Shown here in pieces: positions 8,049-16,806 of a DNA stretch of 64,000 nt (positions are counted from its first letter, which is position 1; the number at the start of each line of letters is the position of its first letter). Location: assembly GCF_024256385.1 (NCBI RefSeq), contig NZ_JAMLFW010000001.1, positions 4,588,001 through 4,652,000 on the forward strand, read 5' to 3'. The notes beneath the pieces are model-generated. The model saw only the letters and a program-made list of their open reading frames with translations. It searched no databases and was not told the DNA's origin. Made by a program: the position numbers and the translations under genes. The DNA comes from Anatilimnocola floriformis. Its GTDB lineage: Bacteria > Planctomycetota > Planctomycetia > Pirellulales > Pirellulaceae.

Positions 8049-9461
8049 ATGTTCGCCCGCAAAACCACTCTCCTGTTCATCGCCCGCGACCGCCTAGTGC
8101 GGATGGATATCGACGCGCGCGGCCAAGCGATCGGTTTGTGGCAGCGCGAACGAGGAGTGACGGCGGAGTTGCCGGAACTGATCGATACCGCTGCTCGTCT
8201 CGATCGGACCAAGCCCGGCAAGACTTGGGTGCTCGCCGAGGACTTTTGGGCGCAGAAGTTGACGGTCAATCAGGACATGCTGGTCGGCCTCTCACATGCC
8301 GATGCAGCGAAGGCCCTGGGCTTTGAAGCCGAGAGTTTGTCGGGGCAATCGGCCATCGACGCCGATTTGAATTTCGTTCGCTTGGAAGGGACGCGCGAGC
8401 GATCGGAATATTGGGTGCTGCAGGTTCCCAACTGGGTCCGCGATCAAGCCGAGAACTCCATTCGCCGCGCGGGTGGTCAGTTCGCTGGCTTGCTCCATCC
8501 GGGCGGTTTGCCCACGCCCATCGATCGCAATGCTACCGGCACCTGGGGCCGCATCGAAACCTGGAGCGGCATCACGCTCGCCGTGGGACAAGCCAGCGAT
8601 AGCCGTATGAAACTCGCCATCGCCGCCGGCGACAGTCGCGCGACGGCCTGGCAGCGGGCGATGGAATCCTGGCTGTCGTCGCTTGGTCCCACGTCCCGTT
8701 TGCAACATCTGACCGAACGACCACAGACCTTGCCCTTGCCGCAAACGGCCGAATCGCTGAACTTGCACGACCGTCATGTGTTGGAAGCGTGGCTGTTGCA
8801 ATGGGCTGCTTTCTTGCAGCGCAGCGAACCAGCCGTGCCGCACATCCTGCCGGCGAAACGGCCGATGTCGCAAGGGATGCGCGTGGCCATCGCGATCACT
8901 CTGCTGCTAATCGTGTGCGGCATCGCGGCCACCGATCAAATTTTGACTCGTTTGCAGATGGCCGTTTTGAAAGCGGAGATCGCCGCTTATCAAAAGACCG
9001 ATCAAGATCAGGCCGCGGCTAAGAAGCAGGTGGACGAACTCGAAAAGAAAATCAAGGAAGAGCAGAAGCGCGTCGATCGACTCTCGGTCGCCATTCCGCA
9101 AACCGAAGCAGCTGTCGATATCTTTCGCCGCCGCTGGACAGAGTTGCTGGGGATCCTGTCGCGAGCCTGTCCGCAGGATGTGGTCGTGCAACGAATTCGC
9201 CGTGAAGGAAACAGTGTGCGCATCGAAGGGAAGAGTCTCGAGCAGCCGCCTCTCAGTGATTTTGCTGTCGAGCTCGGCCGCCAACTCGGCCCGCTCGGCT
9301 GGAGCGTCGCGCCGGAATACGAAATCAAGCCGGAGTTTTTGAAGCACGGCAAGGTCTATGCGTTTTCGCTGCAGCTCGTCGATCGGCAGCCGAATCCCTC
9401 GCGACCGCCAACGAACACCGATGACATTGCCTCCATGTCGAACCGGGAGGTGGGCCGATGA
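8049..9461 (+). CDS. PilM/GspL-like protein with fused PilN-like C-terminal region
   Basis: A 470-residue inner-membrane assembly protein. Residues 1-275 look like the actin-fold cytoplasmic domain of PilM/GspL, though the nucleotide motifs are weak. A single membrane helix (VAIAITLLLIVCGIAA) follows at about 278-295, then a coiled coil rich in Lys/Glu/Gln (about 300-355). The last 110 residues match the PilN pattern (RACPQDVVVQRI then VRIEGKS). PilM and PilN are usually separate genes, so this is a fusion or a GspL-like layout. It overlaps the next gene by 4 bp (ATGA). Confidence 0.7.
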   Translation: MFARKTTLLFIARDRLVRMDIDARGQAIGLWQRERGVTAELPELIDTAARLDRTKPGKTWVLAEDFWAQKLTVNQDMLVGLSHADAAKALGFEAESLSGQSAIDADLNFVRLEGTRERSEYWVLQVPNWVRDQAENSIRRAGGQFAGLLHPGGLPTPIDRNATGTWGRIETWSGITLAVGQASDSRMKLAIAAGDSRATAWQRAMESWLSSLGPTSRLQHLTERPQTLPLPQTAESLNLHDRHVLEAWLLQWAAFLQRSEPAVPHILPAKRPMSQGMRVAIAITLLLIVCGIAATDQILTRLQMAVLKAEIAAYQKTDQDQAAAKKQVDELEKKIKEEQKRVDRLSVAIPQTEAAVDIFRRRWTELLGILSRACPQDVVVQRIRREGNSVRIEGKSLEQPPLSDFAVELGRQLGPLGWSVAPEYEIKPEFLKHGKVYAFSLQLVDRQPNPSRPPTNTDDIASMSNREVGR

Positions 9462-10138
9462 ATCCGAATTCCAAACCGAGCTGGTTGATCATTTGCTTTC
9501 CGGCGGTCATCGTCGCCGTCGTCATGTTTGGCTATTTCCGCCCGACGACACAGCTGGTCGGCTTGCACCGCTCGGCAGCCAATCTGCGCGGCGTCGGCAA
9601 TCGCGAATTGATCCTGAAGAGCACGCGCGCTCGCGCGAGCGAACTGCAAGCCGATCTAAAAGATCTGGAAGCCGAGCGCGCCAAGCTGGTCACCCGCTGG
9701 AACGAACTCCGCAAAACCGTTGGCGAAACGAACAACCGGCCGGCATCCCTCACCAGCCTGACGGCTGTGCTGGCGGCGAACAATTTGAACATCAAATCGA
9801 AGCAATTCAACAACGCCAACTTTCAGGTCAGCGTGATCTGGCAAGATGTCGAACGAAAGTTGAAGCAGCCGATTGAAACCGCTTTTCCCGAGCTGAAAAC
9901 GCCCGCCACTCCCACGTCTACTGCCTCCGCGGAACTTCCAGCCGACGCGAACCCACTTGCCGATCGTGATCGGCGGATCGTGTGGGAGTTAGAGCTGATT
10001 GGCACTTATGAAGATGTGGAATGTGCACTGCGCGAGATGATCAAAGTCGATCCGGCCGTGACTCCGCTGGGGATCGAAATGGAAGAGCCTGCTCCGGGCC
10101 TCCGCTCGCGCGTCTGGAAACTGACGCTGGCCTTTTGA
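9458..10138 (+). CDS. PilO/GspM-like inner-membrane protein
   Basis: A 226-residue protein with one N-terminal membrane helix (IICFPAVIVAVVMFGYF, about residues 12-28), a coiled coil rich in Arg/Glu/Leu (about 50-90), and a small C-terminal domain. That is the layout of PilO and GspM, which pair with PilN/GspL in the inner membrane. Sequence similarity in this family is weak, so the call rests mainly on layout and on position directly after the PilM/PilN-like gene. Confidence 0.6.
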   Translation: MNPNSKPSWLIICFPAVIVAVVMFGYFRPTTQLVGLHRSAANLRGVGNRELILKSTRARASELQADLKDLEAERAKLVTRWNELRKTVGETNNRPASLTSLTAVLAANNLNIKSKQFNNANFQVSVIWQDVERKLKQPIETAFPELKTPATPTSTASAELPADANPLADRDRRIVWELELIGTYEDVECALREMIKVDPAVTPLGIEMEEPAPGLRSRVWKLTLAF

Positions 10139-10148
10139 GTGAATTGCT

Positions 10149-11345
10149 GTGACATCGAATTCGAATGACGACAATGCGACCGCCGCGCTCCTTGATCGGA
10201 TGCTGGCGCAATGCACGCGCGATGATGCCAGCGACGTGCATCTGTCGCCCGGGTTGCGTCCGTACTTTCGGATTCATGGCAAGCTCGGCCCCGACGCCAG
10301 CTATGAACCACTGACGCCGGCAACGTTGGAAGCGATCGCGCGCGAACTCGCGGCCCGCTGCCGCCGCAAACCCCTCGGCGACATCGGTTCGCTCGATGGT
10401 GCCCTAACGGCAGCCGACGGCGCGCGGTTTCGTTTGAACATCTACCGCCGCGGCACACTCATCGGCGTGGCGCTGCGGCGCTTGGAAGAAGAGTTTCGCA
10501 CGCTGGCGGACCTGGGGCTGAAGAACGAACTGTATAGTCTGTGCAACCTGACCGACGGGTTGGTAGTCGTTGCGGGTCCAACCGGCGCTGGCAAAAGCAC
10601 GACCCTCGCGTCGCTGTTGCATCGCATCAATCAAAGCCGCGCCAGTCATATCGTCACGATCGAAGATCCGATCGAGTATCTGCACACGTCGTTGCAAAGC
10701 CTCGTCAATCAGCGACAAGTGGGCACCGATACCGAAAGTTTTTATGAAGCCCTGGTTGCTTCGCTGCGGCAAGATCCCGACGTGATTCTCGTCGGCGAAA
10801 TTCGCGATCTGAACACGATTCGCACGGCGATCGCTGCCGCGGAAACCGGGCACCTGGTCTTCACTACCGTTCACGCGGGTGACTGCGTCGGCACGATCGA
10901 ACGCCTTGTTTCTGTCTTTCCTGCCGACGAGCAAGCGGGGATTCGCCGTCAACTGTCGCTGGTGCTGCGCTGCATCATCGCGCAGCACTTGATCATGTGC
11001 GACGGAACGGCCATTCAACGCGAGAGCCGCGAACTAGCAGAAAACAACGCCTTGCCGCTGCAACCAACGCGGCGGCGCGTCGTGACTAGCGAAGTGCTGA
11101 TGGTGAACTCCGCCGTGGCGAACTTGATCGCCACCGGCAAAAGCTCGCAGATTTATTCCGCGCTCGAAACCGGTTCTGCCCTCGGCATGCACACGCTCGA
11201 AGAAGATCTGGCTCGGCTGTGGCATCAGGGCTTCATCGCCGAACAAACCGCACTCAACATGGCTCGCAATCCCAACATCGTCCGTGACCGTCTGGCCGCG
11301 CGACGGATGGCTCCGAGCCTGACATCCGCCGGAGGGAGGACGTAG
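10149..11345 (+). CDS. PilT-like type II/IV secretion ATPase
   Basis: A 398-residue hexameric motor ATPase of the PilT/GspE superfamily. It shows the N-terminal ASDVHLSPG motif (about residue 27), Walker A GPTGAGKS (143-150), the Asp box IEDPIEYLH, Walker B-region RQDPDVILVGEIRD, and the His box TTVHAGD. Length and the absence of an N-terminal extension fit PilT/PilU rather than GspE. PilT motors normally drive pilus retraction. The start is a GTG at 10149, ten bases after the previous stop. It is the only complete ATPase of this operon in the window. Confidence 0.85.
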   Translation: MTSNSNDDNATAALLDRMLAQCTRDDASDVHLSPGLRPYFRIHGKLGPDASYEPLTPATLEAIARELAARCRRKPLGDIGSLDGALTAADGARFRLNIYRRGTLIGVALRRLEEEFRTLADLGLKNELYSLCNLTDGLVVVAGPTGAGKSTTLASLLHRINQSRASHIVTIEDPIEYLHTSLQSLVNQRQVGTDTESFYEALVASLRQDPDVILVGEIRDLNTIRTAIAAAETGHLVFTTVHAGDCVGTIERLVSVFPADEQAGIRRQLSLVLRCIIAQHLIMCDGTAIQRESRELAENNALPLQPTRRRVVTSEVLMVNSAVANLIATGKSSQIYSALETGSALGMHTLEEDLARLWHQGFIAEQTALNMARNPNIVRDRLAARRMAPSLTSAGGRT

Positions 11346-11347
11346 CC

Positions 11348-12376
11348 ATGAGCGATGTCACCGCCGAACTTTTGGATTGCAGCCTGGTGCGGATCGATCC
11401 GGCCTGGGCCCTGCGCATTCCGTCGTCACTCGCGCTGCGGCGCATGGTGCTGCCATTTGCGGCGAACGACGAATTTGTGTTTGTCGCCTGCGCGAACATT
11501 CACGACTCTGCCGCGCTCGAAGCCGTCGAACGCTTCGTCGGCAAACCAATCCAAGCTGAAGCCGCCGATGTCGATTCGCTACGGCAAGTCTTGCAGCGAG
11601 TGTATGGATTGCAATCGGCGGCGAGTGGCGAAGGACGATCGCCGCTCATGCGGACCGACTTTCGCCAAGGGGGCGAGCTCGATCCGAATGATGCTGTCGC
11701 GCTGTGCGATGAATTGCTGTTCGCCGCGCTGGTCCGCGAAGCTTCCGATATTCATATCGACCCCTGTCCGGACAACGTCATGGTTCGTCTGCGCGTCGAT
11801 GGCGAGTTGGAAAAATATCGCACGCTGCCTACAGCGGTGCTCAACGGTCTGATCAGCCGATTCAAAGTGCTGGCTGGGATGGACATCGCCGAGAAGCGAG
11901 CTCCGCAGGACGGCGCTTTCACGCATCGCTTCGGAGCGGCTTCGACCAAGATCGACATTCGTGTTGCCACGTTGCCGACGAAGCATGGCGAGCGCATGAC
12001 ATTGCGACTTTTGGCCACGCAAACCGAAACACTGACGATCGAACGCCTCGGCATGGTTGGGCACGATCAAACCATTTTCGAACAAATGGTCTCCAACCCT
12101 CATGGCATGATCCTGCTGACGGGACCAACGGGGAGCGGCAAGACGACGACGCTTTACGCCGCGCTTCGCAAGCTCACTGCCGCCCAAGTTGGCAATGTCA
12201 TCACGATCGAAGATCCGATCGAGTACGCCATCCCCGGAGTGGCTCAGGTCGAAGTCGATTCCGCCGACAAGGTCAGCTTCGGCCGCGCGCTACGATGCGC
12301 GTATGAAGAATCGCAGACCACCTGTGCTTGGCGTCGACTTGGGAACAAGCACTTGCCTGGCGTGTACACAACTTGA
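11348..12376 (+). pseudogene. gspE: GspE/PilB-like ATPase, truncated after residue 316
   Basis: The first 316 codons encode a normal GspE/PilB: N-terminal domain, ASDIHIDP (about 132-139), Walker A GPTGSGKTTT (259-268), and IEDPIEYAIPGVAQVEV (288-304). The family sequence then stops at F-G-R-A-L-R. The expected next segment (L-R-x-D-P-D-x-x-x-x-G-E-I-R-D, His box, C-terminal zinc domain; about 200 residues) is missing. The remaining 26 codons to 12376 run out of frame through the start of an Hsp70 gene. The break is at about 12295. Without Walker B the product cannot be an active motor. Confidence 0.85.
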
Positions 12377-13934
12377 TGACACTGGCCGGCTGACGATGAT
12401 CAAGCCTGATGATCAGTTCACCTCGGAAGTGATGCCATCCTACTTCTGCTGGAATGGCAATCGCGCGGTGGTCGGCGAAGAAGCGCGACAAATGATGAGT
12501 GACGAGCGCTTTCAAGTGATTCGTTGCGTCAAGCGCTTCATGAAGGCCGGTCGAAACCATCTCTTCGAGTCCGGTCGACGGCACTTCAATCCAGTCGATG
12601 TTTCCAGCCATTACTTGAAGTATTTGAAGTCGAGAGCAGAGCAACAGTTGCAACTTGATTCGGGCGCGCTCTCCGGACTTGTGGTAACAGTGCCAGCGTA
12701 TTTTGGGCACGACGAGCGAATGTTCACGCGCCAGGCAGCAGTCGACGCAGGTTTTGCTAGCGAGCAAGTCCATTTGCTGGATGAACCGATCGCCGCCGCC
12801 TACGGCTTGCGACTCCACCAGCAGCCCGGCGCTAAACTTGTTATGGTTGTCGATCTGGGGGGCGGCACCTTAGACGTAACCCTGCTGCTCGTCGGGGCCT
12901 CGGTTGCGGAGGAAGTCGAAGGTCCAGACGGCAAAAAAAGTATCTACCAAGGGATGTATGAACTAGGCCGCGAAGGCGATCCAAAATTAGGCGGCGACTG
13001 CTGGGATCGGGTCATTGCAAAACTGCTGATGTTCAATAAGAAACTAGAGCGAAATCACGAATTCCTCGATTACACAAACGTGTTTCTGTATGATGCCTGC
13101 GAATTGGCAAAGCGCCGGTTTGCGGAAAGCGTGATCACAAAACAGCAAGTGTCGTTCCTGGACAATGTCTCCAAAGAAATTGTTTCAGTTGATATTGGCC
13201 TGGAGCAATACATTCGTAGTTCCGACTATTTAGTCAAACGCTGCGGGCTGATTTGCAGTCGCTTGTTCATGTCAATACCGCAGGAAGAAGTGGAAAGAGT
13301 ATATCGATATCGCACTTCCTTCCTGGGCAGGTTTTGGAAGTCTACCCCGCGTGAACTAACCTGGCAGGATGTTGATCAGATTTGCCTGGTCGGCGGTGGC
13401 AGTAAGCTGCCACAATTCAAGCAATGCATCGCCGATTATTGGGGAAAGCAGCCTACAGTGGCGAGTTATCCGCAACATCAGGTCGCATACGGTGCGGGGC
13501 TGATCGGGTATGACGTGAGCCGGAATTCAGACTTCTTCGAGCGTATGTTGCTACGGAGTCCTTATTCTTATGGGTACTACTTTTATCGCAATGGGCCCGG
13601 CAGCAAGCCAGAGTTCTATCCGTTAATACATCGAAACCAGCGCGTACCAGTCCAGGTGACTCACGAAGTGAAGGTAATTGGCGATCCCAAGGCGAAAGCG
13701 TTTAAGCTCGAAATCCTCGAGGAGCGTGACAGCTTTCCTGAGGATTTTAGCAATGAAACCGAGCGCGAATACCGACTTTTGGGACGAATCGTCATTTCAG
13801 ATCTGCCCAACGCAGCATCAAGTAAAACGGAGTTTGCGACAATTGTCTTGCAGTACTATAGCGACCGAGAGATGTCTATAGCGGCAAAATTCCGCGGTAA
13901 AGATGTGAAGGTGGATCTAAATATCGGATCATAG
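12303..13934 (+). CDS. Hsp70/DnaK-family protein
   Basis: A 543-residue Hsp70-type chaperone. The first phosphate loop is VLGVDLGTSTCLA (residues 8-20), the second is MVVDLGGGTLDVT (about 180-192), and the adenosine motif is CLVGGGSKLPQF (about 362-373). The nucleotide-binding domain is therefore complete. The C-terminal region is only about 150 residues and lacks the DnaK lid and the EEVD-like tail, so substrate handling probably differs from housekeeping DnaK. No dnaJ or grpE is nearby. The ATG at 12303 is only about 8 bp from the break with gspE, so the native promoter and ribosome site are gone. Confidence 0.85.
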   Translation: MKNRRPPVLGVDLGTSTCLACTQLDDTGRLTMIKPDDQFTSEVMPSYFCWNGNRAVVGEEARQMMSDERFQVIRCVKRFMKAGRNHLFESGRRHFNPVDVSSHYLKYLKSRAEQQLQLDSGALSGLVVTVPAYFGHDERMFTRQAAVDAGFASEQVHLLDEPIAAAYGLRLHQQPGAKLVMVVDLGGGTLDVTLLLVGASVAEEVEGPDGKKSIYQGMYELGREGDPKLGGDCWDRVIAKLLMFNKKLERNHEFLDYTNVFLYDACELAKRRFAESVITKQQVSFLDNVSKEIVSVDIGLEQYIRSSDYLVKRCGLICSRLFMSIPQEEVERVYRYRTSFLGRFWKSTPRELTWQDVDQICLVGGGSKLPQFKQCIADYWGKQPTVASYPQHQVAYGAGLIGYDVSRNSDFFERMLLRSPYSYGYYFYRNGPGSKPEFYPLIHRNQRVPVQVTHEVKVIGDPKAKAFKLEILEERDSFPEDFSNETEREYRLLGRIVISDLPNAASSKTEFATIVLQYYSDREMSIAAKFRGKDVKVDLNIGS

Positions 13935-14672
13935 AATGTTGAGCCTCAGGGTCGCGTCGATATCCGACCGCGAATGGGGCCAGCGTAACAGCGACGCAAA
14001 TCTACGGTTGTCCCCGGAGTTTTCCTGGGCGATCAACGTGGGTCAACGGCGAAGACTTGCGCAACTGCAGTAGAAATAAGAAGTACCAGAGGCCGGACTT
14101 GAACCGGCAAGCCCTTGCGTGCACAGGATCTGCTGAGTGACGCCGGCCGCCAAGGAATCGAACGTGAACTCTCGTTGCTTTCCATAAGACTTGTTTCCCA
14201 CCGATACCGTTGCGCTTTTTTGGCAGATCTAGACAGCTCAGACGAAAACGATAACGAGGCGTTATCTGAACAGATGCACCAGAGCTTACTCGAACGCTGT
14301 TTCCAGTGGTCAATGATCTGACGTGATACGAACCGCTGCTGATTTGCACTTCGATCTGTCCGGGTGCGTTCACGGTAACGTCGTCCAGACTAGTGGGTAT
14401 AAGGTCGGTATTGTTAAGATCGCGCGCTAAAGTCGGCATTCACCACTTGGGCCGATCGGAGAACAAGGACAACCATCACAGGTTGCCAACAGCGAGATCT
14501 TTTTTGGGCGACTCGGCCGACCGGCTTTCTGCCAGTCGACCGAGTTGTTTGCGCGCCGCACTAGCGCCGCGGCGTTGATAGGAGAACTGAATATCATGGA
14601 TCGTTGTGGATGAACCAGCACATTCCGATGGTCACGTCCCGATCTGCGGCATCTCGCGTTTAAGAGATCACG
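13935..14672. other. 738-bp gap between Hsp70 and the minus-strand operon
   Basis: No convincing complete gene is seen. A minus-strand reading from 14439 begins plausibly (MPTLARDLNNTDLIPTSLDD) but runs into tRNA-like sequence and is probably a gene remnant. A tRNA-Leu 3' fragment lies at 14084-14125. A hairpin with an 11-bp stem and one mismatch (ACTCGG.CGAC / GTCG.CCGAGT) lies at about 14511-14545, shortly after a run of six T on the plus strand. Confidence 0.5.
14084..14125 (-). pseudogene. tRNA-Leu 3' fragment (probable attachment-site remnant)
   Basis: On the minus strand, 14108 to 14092 form a perfect T-arm: GCCGG, loop TTCAAGT, CCGGC. It is followed by CTCTGGT as the acceptor 3' strand and A as discriminator base. 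Before it, TGCACGCAAGGGCTT resembles the long variable arm of tRNA-Leu with its GCAA loop, and ATCCTGTG resembles the end of the anticodon stem. Upstream of that, no pairing anticodon arm, D-arm or matching 5' acceptor strand can be built, so only the 3' half exists. Such 3' fragments are typical scars of element integration into a tRNA gene. Confidence 0.55.
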
Positions 14673-16799
14673 CTACTTCGCAACCGAAGTCCAGCCCAGC
14701 TGAAGATCTCGAATCTCAACCGTTCCCTGGCCGTGAAGCACTACGGCCAGATAGTTGACTACCTGCTTCGGTGGCAATGGCACGAAGCCCCGAATCTTTC
14801 CTTTGTCCGCGGCATTCGCAAATTGCACGTTCCCGACTACGCGATCGTTATCGAAGAGCAAGACTGAAGCCACGGTTTTCCCAGCAGAGATTTCGCGCTC
14901 GAAAGAGAGTTCCACGTCCAATCCATGCTTCCTGCCTGGCGCGGCACCGTCTACAACGATATCAGGCTGATATGCAACAGGCCCGCCGACACCAATTATT
15001 GCGTCGCCGTTGGCGCTAAACTTGATCGGCTTCTTGACTCTGGAATCTCCCGGTGTGTATTCCAGCAAGGCTTTGTCGTTGCTGCGCCACCAACGCTGTG
15101 GAATCCAGCGTTCATTGAGCGGAATGCTCAGCTGTGCCTCTTCCCAATTCTTCCAATTATCGATGGTCTCTCCCTTCAGATCGTAAAAATCCGCCAACAA
15201 CATGGGGCCAAGGGTTAAGCTATCGTTGGGTCCCCAACCTTTGTCATTAGGTCCAAAGTTGGCATTGACGGGTGAGAGTGAAAGTCCGTGATTAGCGTCA
15301 TCCGGTACGAAGAAGCCAATTGGTGGGGAAATCCGATATCTTTTCGGGAAGCCGCCCTTTAAGTCGCACGACTTCAGCACACCGCGTCCAACCTGAGCAA
15401 GGTCAACCATATTCAGGAATTGAACCTGATTCGGGTTGTTCGGGTCATTCCGTTGAAAGGAAAGTTTCATCTCCGCCGCGCTCACCATTTCGACACACAA
15501 AACCTTGCCAGACAAGGGAATATTTCCGCTCAATAGCTGCTGGCAATTGACGGCTGCATAGGGCCGTTTTAGATCCTTACCGTTACCTTTAATAACGACT
15601 CGCCGGACATCCCTATCGGAAATAAAGCTGATTCCGTCGAACAATGCCGGCGCAATGTCTCGCGCTGGATCAAAGTTTTCGATAATGCTGATGGCCGGTG
15701 CAAGGAAGACATACTCCGGATTTGTCGAAGCAATGATGTGGAACGGAGTGATCGCCGAAGGATTGGAGCAAATGTCGTATTGGCGCTGCTCAACTTTCAT
15801 TCCAACTTTGCTGGGCTTCGTGGCCGCTACCGACATTCGCTTTACTAGGTGCATCAATCGGAGATTCTGATTTTCGCCGGTACCACCTTTTAGGTTCTGA
15901 ACGAACTGATTCTTGTTGTTCAGCTCAAAAGCACTTCGATAAGCTTCGAAGAAGAGGCCATCGTCTGGTGCCATTGTTCCCGGATATGCTGATGCGATGC
16001 GACAGACGATGTCTTCCTTGTCATTGTTCTTGGCCCAGGCCGTGGGCAATGCCCCACCGGATTTTGAACCCCGGACGGCAAATTCTGCGATGTCATCCGC
16101 ATCTGCTGCGACGCCAATTGGAACCGTCGGAACTTCGATGCCAGGTACTTCCTTGCCAGCATCTTCGTCCGAGTGCACAGCACAAAGATGCAAAACGGAA
16201 ATCAGTGGAAAATGAGCTTTGCTGCATTTTCGCTCAACCTGCGACACATTAAAAAGATCCTCTGCGCAGCGCAGGCAACGGTCTTTTTCCGCTGCCATTT
16301 CTCCATGCCCGATCACGATCAAGTATGCGAAGGGGGTCATCGGCCGGTTTGTGAGATCCGGAGTGCAATGGAAGTCAATCCAACTCTCTACCAACGAACT
16401 GGCCGCGGCCCCGCTGTCGAAAGAAACTGCAGTGACCTCGGCCTTGCTCTTCTTGGACTGCTGAACGAGCATGTCGACTTGTGCCGCGAGGTCACGATCG
16501 CCGGCATGATAGTAGATCACCACGGACTGCCCAACCGAGTTGTGCGCTTCAACGGCATTGGTAAGATTGCCTGCCCAATGTGGCAATTTCTTATCGAGGG
16601 GGCGTCCCATTGCGTCAAAGGGACGACCACTCGGATTGATCACAATCGCGACCGGTGGGCGGGGTGACTTGGAAGCGTGTGCCTTCTTAGCGACGCCCTG
16701 CATCGGCTTCTTTGCACTCTGGGCGCCAGTATCTGAGTTTGAGGCAGCAATCACCAGCAGACTTAGACAAGCAAGCGTTAGGCGTTTAGCTATTGCCAT
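14673..16799 (-). CDS. Exported protein with caspase-like (clan CD) His/Cys pair
   Basis: A 708-residue protein with an N-terminal signal peptide (KRLTLACLSLLVIAAS, mature after about residue 27). Residues 155-210 carry FAYLIVIGHGE and, 41 residues later, LISVLHLCAVHSDE. A hydrophobic strand ending in His-Gly (His165) and a second strand ending in a Cys (Cys206) is the pattern of clan CD cysteine peptidases (caspase, metacaspase, CHAT). The rest, about 450 residues, is not recognised; the C-terminal 130 look beta-rich. It is the last gene of a four-gene minus-strand operon, starting 7 bp after the membrane-protein gene. The catalytic call is inference from two motifs; most bacterial caspase-like proteins are cytoplasmic. 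Confidence 0.5.
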   Translation of the reverse strand: MAIAKRLTLACLSLLVIAASNSDTGAQSAKKPMQGVAKKAHASKSPRPPVAIVINPSGRPFDAMGRPLDKKLPHWAGNLTNAVEAHNSVGQSVVIYYHAGDRDLAAQVDMLVQQSKKSKAEVTAVSFDSGAAASSLVESWIDFHCTPDLTNRPMTPFAYLIVIGHGEMAAEKDRCLRCAEDLFNVSQVERKCSKAHFPLISVLHLCAVHSDEDAGKEVPGIEVPTVPIGVAADADDIAEFAVRGSKSGGALPTAWAKNNDKEDIVCRIASAYPGTMAPDDGLFFEAYRSAFELNNKNQFVQNLKGGTGENQNLRLMHLVKRMSVAATKPSKVGMKVEQRQYDICSNPSAITPFHIIASTNPEYVFLAPAISIIENFDPARDIAPALFDGISFISDRDVRRVVIKGNGKDLKRPYAAVNCQQLLSGNIPLSGKVLCVEMVSAAEMKLSFQRNDPNNPNQVQFLNMVDLAQVGRGVLKSCDLKGGFPKRYRISPPIGFFVPDDANHGLSLSPVNANFGPNDKGWGPNDSLTLGPMLLADFYDLKGETIDNWKNWEEAQLSIPLNERWIPQRWWRSNDKALLEYTPGDSRVKKPIKFSANGDAIIGVGGPVAYQPDIVVDGAAPGRKHGLDVELSFEREISAGKTVASVLLFDNDRVVGNVQFANAADKGKIRGFVPLPPKQVVNYLAVVLHGQGTVEIRDLQLGWTSVAK

Positions 16800-16806
16800 T
16801 TTATCC

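Noticed and set aside
12303-12376. Last 25 codons of the gspE reading as a natural C-terminus
   Set aside because: They lie inside the Hsp70 gene in another frame and have no similarity to GspE, so they are a by-product of the join.
14002-14439. 145-residue minus-strand gene
   Set aside because: The beginning looks protein-like, but the rest runs through tRNA-like sequence and is Arg/Leu-rich nonsense; kept only as a possible remnant.
16173-16667. 164-residue plus-strand reading
   Set aside because: Lies antisense within the caspase-like gene and shows no family pattern or ribosome site.
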